Source: CAYNLK01 sp964398055
GTDB taxonomy: Bacteria > Chloroflexota > Anaerolineae > 4572-78 > J111
Direction: 5' to 3'
DNA: 64,000 nucleotides
Assembly: GCA_964398055.1 (NCBI GenBank)
Contig: CAYNLK010000029.1
Location: 11,892-75,891 of the forward strand
The position numbers were made by a program, and so were the translations under genes. Under the pieces are notes generated by a model that worked only from the letters and a program-made list of their open reading frames with translations, was not told where the DNA came from and made no database searches. This document shows positions 59,937-64,000 of this stretch, one piece after another (within the stretch, counting starts at the first letter, position 1; each line of letters starts with the position of its first letter).

Positions 59937-60962
59937 CTAATATTTGCGAGTCGGCAGGATTTCGGCGGCGTTGTGAGGGAAAAAAATGGTTTCCTCAGAT
60001 TTGATGCGCTTGGGTACCTCTTCGCCGTTGACCACTTTCAGGGCCAGATCGAAGAATTGCGGCCCCAGCAGGGGATTGCACTCGACCGTCGCGTTCAGTT
60101 TACCGGCGATCATCGCTTCAAAGGCGCCCCGGGCTGCATCAACCGACACAATTTTGATATCTGAACCGGGTTTCAAGCCGTAGGCTTCAATCGCCTTGAT
60201 CGCGCCGATGGCCATGTCGTCATTGTGAGCATAGACCGCGTTTATTTCCTCGCCATAGCGCCGCAAGAAATCTTCCATCACTTCTTTACCTTTGGCCCGG
60301 GTAAAGTCGCCGGATTGGGAGTCGATGATCTTCATCTCCGGATAATCTTGCAGGATTTGCCTGAAACCGACATAGCGGTCGTTCGCCGGGGCCGAACCTA
60401 TCGTGCCAACCAGTTCGACGATCTTACCCCGGCCGGCTAAAAGGCCAACCATTACCCGGCCCGCATTTCGACCTTCTTCGATAAAATCAGAACCAACAAA
60501 GGTCACGTACAGATCTTCGGCGACCCGGGCGCGGCGATCTACCAGAATGACCGGAATACCCGCGGCTTTGGCTTCCCGGAAAACGTCTTCCCAACCTGTT
60601 TCCACCACCGGCGACACCCCAATCAAATCAACTTGCTGGGCAATGAAGGAGCGGATGGCCTTGATCTGGTTTTCCTGCTTTTGCTGGGCATCGGAAAAGA
60701 TCAATTCTATGCCTAACCGCTCAGCTTCCTCCTTAATGGAAGTAGTATTGGCGGTGCGCCACTCACTCTCAGCGCCAATTTGGGAATAACCAACCACCAG
60801 ATGGTGGGGGTCCCTGGTGCTCTTGACTGCTCCGCTCAGATCAGCAGACTCCGGCAATTGCGGCGCCGTTTGCGGCCCACACGCACTCAGAACAAAGAAG
60901 GCCAATACAATAACTTTAGCCAGCGCCAGCCCGATTGAAGACAACCATTTCACGTGCATCAT
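59937..60962 (-). CDS. Sugar-binding lipoprotein (YtfQ/XylFII-like)
   Basis: A 341-residue type I periplasmic-binding lipoprotein. The lipobox VLSAC (Cys28) is followed by HHLVVGYSQIGAESEWR and the ribose/galactofuranose-binding pattern (DRRARVAEDLYVTFVGSDF, AVYAHNDDMAIGAI, VECNPLLGPQFFDLA). It overlaps the kinase gene by 47 nt; no ABC permease or ATPase follows. The context therefore suggests a sensor role rather than transport. Start ATG 60962 or the ATG 3 nt later, with GGAG upstream. Confidence 0.88.
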   Translation of the reverse strand: MMHVKWLSSIGLALAKVIVLAFFVLSACGPQTAPQLPESADLSGAVKSTRDPHHLVVGYSQIGAESEWRTANTTSIKEEAERLGIELIFSDAQQKQENQIKAIRSFIAQQVDLIGVSPVVETGWEDVFREAKAAGIPVILVDRRARVAEDLYVTFVGSDFIEEGRNAGRVMVGLLAGRGKIVELVGTIGSAPANDRYVGFRQILQDYPEMKIIDSQSGDFTRAKGKEVMEDFLRRYGEEINAVYAHNDDMAIGAIKAIEAYGLKPGSDIKIVSVDAARGAFEAMIAGKLNATVECNPLLGPQFFDLALKVVNGEEVPKRIKSEETIFFPHNAAEILPTRKY

Positions 60963-62490
60963 CGCTCCGTTGATTATTCTCCAGCAAATCTTTCTTAAAA
61001 GGAATTACCAGCGTTACTTTTGTGCCCCGCTGGTATTCACTTCTGATGGTCAGCCCATACTTTTGGCCATAATACAACCTGATCCGCTTACTGACATTTT
61101 CAAGCCCAAAACCGCTTTCCTGTAAATTGATCTCGCCGGTGTCGTTGTTGAGTCTGGCTTGAATTTGTCCCAGTTTGTACGAGGTAAAGCCAACGCCGTC
61201 ATCTTCCACCTCCAACAGAACTTCGTCGACGTTGGCGCGACCGGCCCGCACAATGATAGTGCCGCCGCTCCTTTTATTTTTGATGCCGTGGTAAAGGGCA
61301 TTCTCTACCAGCGGCTGAAGCGTTAGTTTCAGGATTGTCCCATCCAGGATATCTTCATCCACCTCAATCCGGTAATCCAGAATATCCCGATACCGCATCT
61401 TCTGAATGGTCAGATAGCTGCGGGTGCGCTCAATTTCTTCGCGAATGGTGATCCAATCCCTACCTTTACTGAGGGTAATTCTGAAAAATTGGGACAGCGC
61501 TCTAACAATCTCGATAACCTGACCCGTCTTTTTAGACTCGGCCAACCAGATGATCGTATCCAGAGTGTTATACAGAAAATGAGGATTGATCTGGGCTTGC
61601 AGCGTTCTAAACTCGGCCTTCTGCAGATTTTCTTGCTCTTTGATCTTACTATCCAGCAGCTCTCTGATTTTGCCGATCATAATATTGAAGCTCATGCCCA
61701 GCTCGGTAATTTCGTCCACATTGTCGCTGGTCACCAGCGCTTGCAGGTCTTGTTCGGTAATGGTGGTGGTCACGTCGTGCAGCTTTTTGATGGGGACATA
61801 AACGCTTTCCGAAATGACCCAGGCTGCCGCCACCGAAAAACCGAAGACGCACAGCAGCAAGATGATATAGGTAATGGCCCAGTTGGTAAAATTGCGCTGG
61901 GTTTCTTCGTAATTTAGCTCGGCCTGGTTCACCTCAAATAGGATATATTCCTGGATCAGATCATCCACCAAATCAGACACGCCTCTGATATTTTCCAACA
62001 CCTGCTCATTTTCAACCACCCGGCTACCGTGATCAATTCGTGCTCCCATCATATCAACGTAATAGGCCAGGGTGTCCATCGTCCGGCGGATCACTTCCAA
62101 TTTAATTCTAGATTTGTCTGAGCTGGCGTTTTTCATCATCCAGATTATTTTGGTGTCCACTTCGTCGATGATCTCATACTGTTTTCCCTCTTCAAATTCG
62201 ATCTTGCCGGCCACAATATTCCACATTTCGGTGTCGATGGCGGGATTGATATAGCCGTTGATGCTGTTGGCGGTGATGATATTGCTGATGATGGCATCAA
62301 ACTGGCGATTGAACTTGAGCACCTGGATGATCAACGTGGCATTAATGGTGCTCATCATCAAGATGACGATGAGAAAGGCCAATAGTATCTTGGTTCGGAT
62401 AGGGAGGTGGATCCCGGCAAAATAGTTGATAATGCTGCCCAGATGTTTGGGCGCAGTTTCACTGATAAAGCGTTGGTCTACGTAATTCAT
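60916..62490 (-). CDS. Sensor histidine kinase, YesM/LytS type
   Basis: A 524-residue kinase. It has two membrane helices (about 34-56 and 208-230) around an extracellular four-helix-like sensor region, a HAMP domain (about 231-285), a His_kinase domain with QAQINPHFLYNTLDTIIWLA (phospho-His), and a HATPase domain (LVENALYHGI, DDGVGF, GFGLENVSKRI). AGAGGG precedes ATG 62490. It is encoded between the regulator and the binding lipoprotein. It probably reads the lipoprotein's sugar-bound state. Confidence 0.93.
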   Translation of the reverse strand: MNYVDQRFISETAPKHLGSIINYFAGIHLPIRTKILLAFLIVILMMSTINATLIIQVLKFNRQFDAIISNIITANSINGYINPAIDTEMWNIVAGKIEFEEGKQYEIIDEVDTKIIWMMKNASSDKSRIKLEVIRRTMDTLAYYVDMMGARIDHGSRVVENEQVLENIRGVSDLVDDLIQEYILFEVNQAELNYEETQRNFTNWAITYIILLLCVFGFSVAAAWVISESVYVPIKKLHDVTTTITEQDLQALVTSDNVDEITELGMSFNIMIGKIRELLDSKIKEQENLQKAEFRTLQAQINPHFLYNTLDTIIWLAESKKTGQVIEIVRALSQFFRITLSKGRDWITIREEIERTRSYLTIQKMRYRDILDYRIEVDEDILDGTILKLTLQPLVENALYHGIKNKRSGGTIIVRAGRANVDEVLLEVEDDGVGFTSYKLGQIQARLNNDTGEINLQESGFGLENVSKRIRLYYGQKYGLTIRSEYQRGTKVTLVIPFKKDLLENNQRSDDAREMVVFNRAGAG

Positions 62491-62514
62491 AAGGCCCTCT
62501 ACTTTGACTGCAAG

Positions 62515-64000
62515 CTACACCTTGAACTCGCTGGGCGAAAGCCCGGTCTGCTTTTTGAACACAGCGCTAAAGTAGTGCGGGTCTTTATAACCAACCTGAT
62601 AGGCAATTTCAAAGGTTTTCAGACCGGTTGTCTTGAGGAGTTCTTTGGCCTTTTCAATTCTAACGCCGGTGAGGTATTCCTTGAATGTTTCACCGGTTTC
62701 GCGGCTGAACACGGCGCTAAAATGGCTGGCGCTGAGGTTAACGTGGGCGGCCACTTCGTTCAATGATAAATCCGGGTTGGCAAAGTGATTGCTGATATAG
62801 GTTTTGGCTTCCTGAGTTACGGCGGCATAATGGTTGTTGGCCTGGCTGTCTCTAAAAGCCAGGGCGCTGGCGCAGATTTTACGGGCTTCCACCCGAATCT
62901 GCTCCACCGTTTTGATATTCAGCAGCAGCGTTTCAACGGAATTGATTTCGGGGATAACCTGATCGACCACCCCGCCCAGCCGGTGTACAAATTTGGCCGT
63001 GGTCAAAACCAGGTCGATGAAAATATAGTTCTTAACCAGGTAGGAATCGAGCGCCGCCTGACTGAGCGGCCGCAGATACGCTTCAAAAAACGTCTCAAAT
63101 TCAGCCGCACTACCAAACTTGAGAAAGTTTTCAAGCACAACCTTATCCAGCTTCAGTAGTTCGGCTTTGTCCGCCTGGCCCGGTTTGATTACTTGGCTGA
63201 CCTGTTGGACCATCGCCAGGGCCTGGGCAAAAGATTGGCGAATGTCGCTCAGTCGCTCCTGCAGCCCGCCCAGCCCAACCCGCAGTAAACAGTTGGTGCT
63301 ACTTTCTACCTCGTTTTTGATCAACTCGGTTAAAAAGTACGCTTCCTGGGTAACGTGGTCGCGGCTGTCGCCTTTGATAATCAGCACCAGCTCATCCAGG
63401 TCTTTTTTCAACAAAAAAACGTCGGGATTATGCTGCACCAGGCCGGCGACAATCCGTTCGACCTGTTGGAATTGATGAAAATCAAACTGCTCTGCCGGGC
63501 CGCAAAGCTCCACCTTGATCACCGTGGCCTGATACCACCGGGCGATGATATCCAATTCCAGTTGGCGGCTTTGCTGAATGACTTCGAGCGATGACACGCC
63601 TCCCATGACCAGCCGGAGCAAGAATTTTTCACGACGCAGGCTTAAGTTATCGGCAACCTGACTTTTTAGCTTCTGCAGGTCTTCTTGCTCTTGCCGCTCA
63701 TGATCCAATTGCCTGGCCACCTTTTGCAGCGCCTCGTGCAAATCTTGAACCCCCACCGGCTTGAGCAAATACTCGGTCACTCCCAGCTTGAGCGCTTCCT
63801 GGGCATAGTGGAACTCATCGTGCCCGCTGAGAATAATGATCTTAACCCACGGCAGCCGTTCCCGCACAATTTTACAGAGCTGCAAACCGTCCATAAACGG
63901 CATCTTGATATCCGTGATCAGTACATCGGGCCGGGTAGACTCGAGCAACGGCAGCGCCATTTCCCCGTCCGCGGCTTCGCCGCAGAACTTGAAACCAACA
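62515..64000 (-). CDS. YesN-type response regulator, AraC family (5' end outside the window)
   Basis: At least 495 residues are encoded; the frame continues past base 64000 (GFKFCGEAADGE precedes the first internal Met), so the N-terminal DD of the receiver is missing here. Visible: phospho-Asp in VLITDIKMPFMDG, switch IILSGHDEF, Lys in YLLKPVG, a long helical linker, and a C-terminal AraC domain (about the last 100 residues; SLNEVAAHVNLSASHFSAVF and TFEIAYQVGYKDPHYFSAVFKK). It would regulate sugar-use genes in response to the kinase 24 nt downstream. Confidence 0.93.
   Translation of the reverse strand, partial: VGFKFCGEAADGEMALPLLESTRPDVLITDIKMPFMDGLQLCKIVRERLPWVKIIILSGHDEFHYAQEALKLGVTEYLLKPVGVQDLHEALQKVARQLDHERQEQEDLQKLKSQVADNLSLRREKFLLRLVMGGVSSLEVIQQSRQLELDIIARWYQATVIKVELCGPAEQFDFHQFQQVERIVAGLVQHNPDVFLLKKDLDELVLIIKGDSRDHVTQEAYFLTELIKNEVESSTNCLLRVGLGGLQERLSDIRQSFAQALAMVQQVSQVIKPGQADKAELLKLDKVVLENFLKFGSAAEFETFFEAYLRPLSQAALDSYLVKNYIFIDLVLTTAKFVHRLGGVVDQVIPEINSVETLLLNIKTVEQIRVEARKICASALAFRDSQANNHYAAVTQEAKTYISNHFANPDLSLNEVAAHVNLSASHFSAVFSRETGETFKEYLTGVRIEKAKELLKTTGLKTFEIAYQVGYKDPHYFSAVFKKQTGLSPSEFKV

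Overview
The window looks like a chromosomal piece of a Chloroflexota bacterium, probably Anaerolineae-like. This is inferred from gene style only: Thr/Pro-rich linkers on secreted proteins, a membrane-protein-rich accessory content, GGCC-rich coding DNA and many small palindromic intergenic repeats. There is no rRNA or marker set to prove it. The gene density is normal for bacteria, and all three stop codons are used as stops.

Layout. 0-7.6 kb: two sets of 2-oxoacid:ferredoxin oxidoreductase subunits (a five-gene Por-type set with two ferredoxins, then a KorABC set) followed by a phenylacetate-CoA ligase. 7.7-12.9 kb: a complete Liv-type amino-acid ABC transporter. The two blocks together suggest uptake of branched or aromatic amino acids and ferredoxin-linked oxidation of their keto acids to acyl-CoA. 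13-20 kb: a decayed ORF, malQ, an SGNH hydrolase with an aminotransferase, obgE and nadD. 20-23.4 kb: a 1092-residue SH3b/PA14/PKD surface protein. 24-27.8 kb: a molybdenum hydroxylase of two genes whose fused ferredoxin domain has lost all eight cluster cysteines. 28.2-33.4 kb: a Trk potassium uptake operon with a response regulator and a broken sensor kinase. 33.6-36.3 kb: a membrane protein built of 7 x 54 and 7 x 49 residue repeats. 37-41.7 kb: a radical SAM sulfatase-maturase-like enzyme, a DUF2085 protein, an orphan ABC-3 metal permease and a glutamine cyclotransferase.

41.7-46.4 kb is a decaying and probably foreign patch: two gene fragments, then a PadR regulator with an ABC ATPase interrupted by TAA and a permease with a 3' frameshift. 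46.4-52 kb returns to housekeeping genes: ridA, a tRNA-Lys, a tRNA-Arg 3' half, dgkA, ybeY, pgpH, yqeY, HIT and mogA/moaB. 52.2-54 kb holds a VTC/DUF4956 pair behind a small inserted element. 55-59.9 kb has secreted or envelope proteins (a repeat protein, a LysM-SGNH protein, MsrQ-like, a YceI lipoprotein). 59.9-64 kb is a sugar-sensing three-component set (binding lipoprotein, YesM/LytS-type kinase, YesN-type regulator) running off the right edge.

The points most worth following are the cluster-less molybdenum hydroxylase, the double-repeat membrane protein, and a collection of at least four unrelated MITE-like elements with clear target-site duplications, one of which abuts a near-consensus promoter of an apparently leaderless gene.
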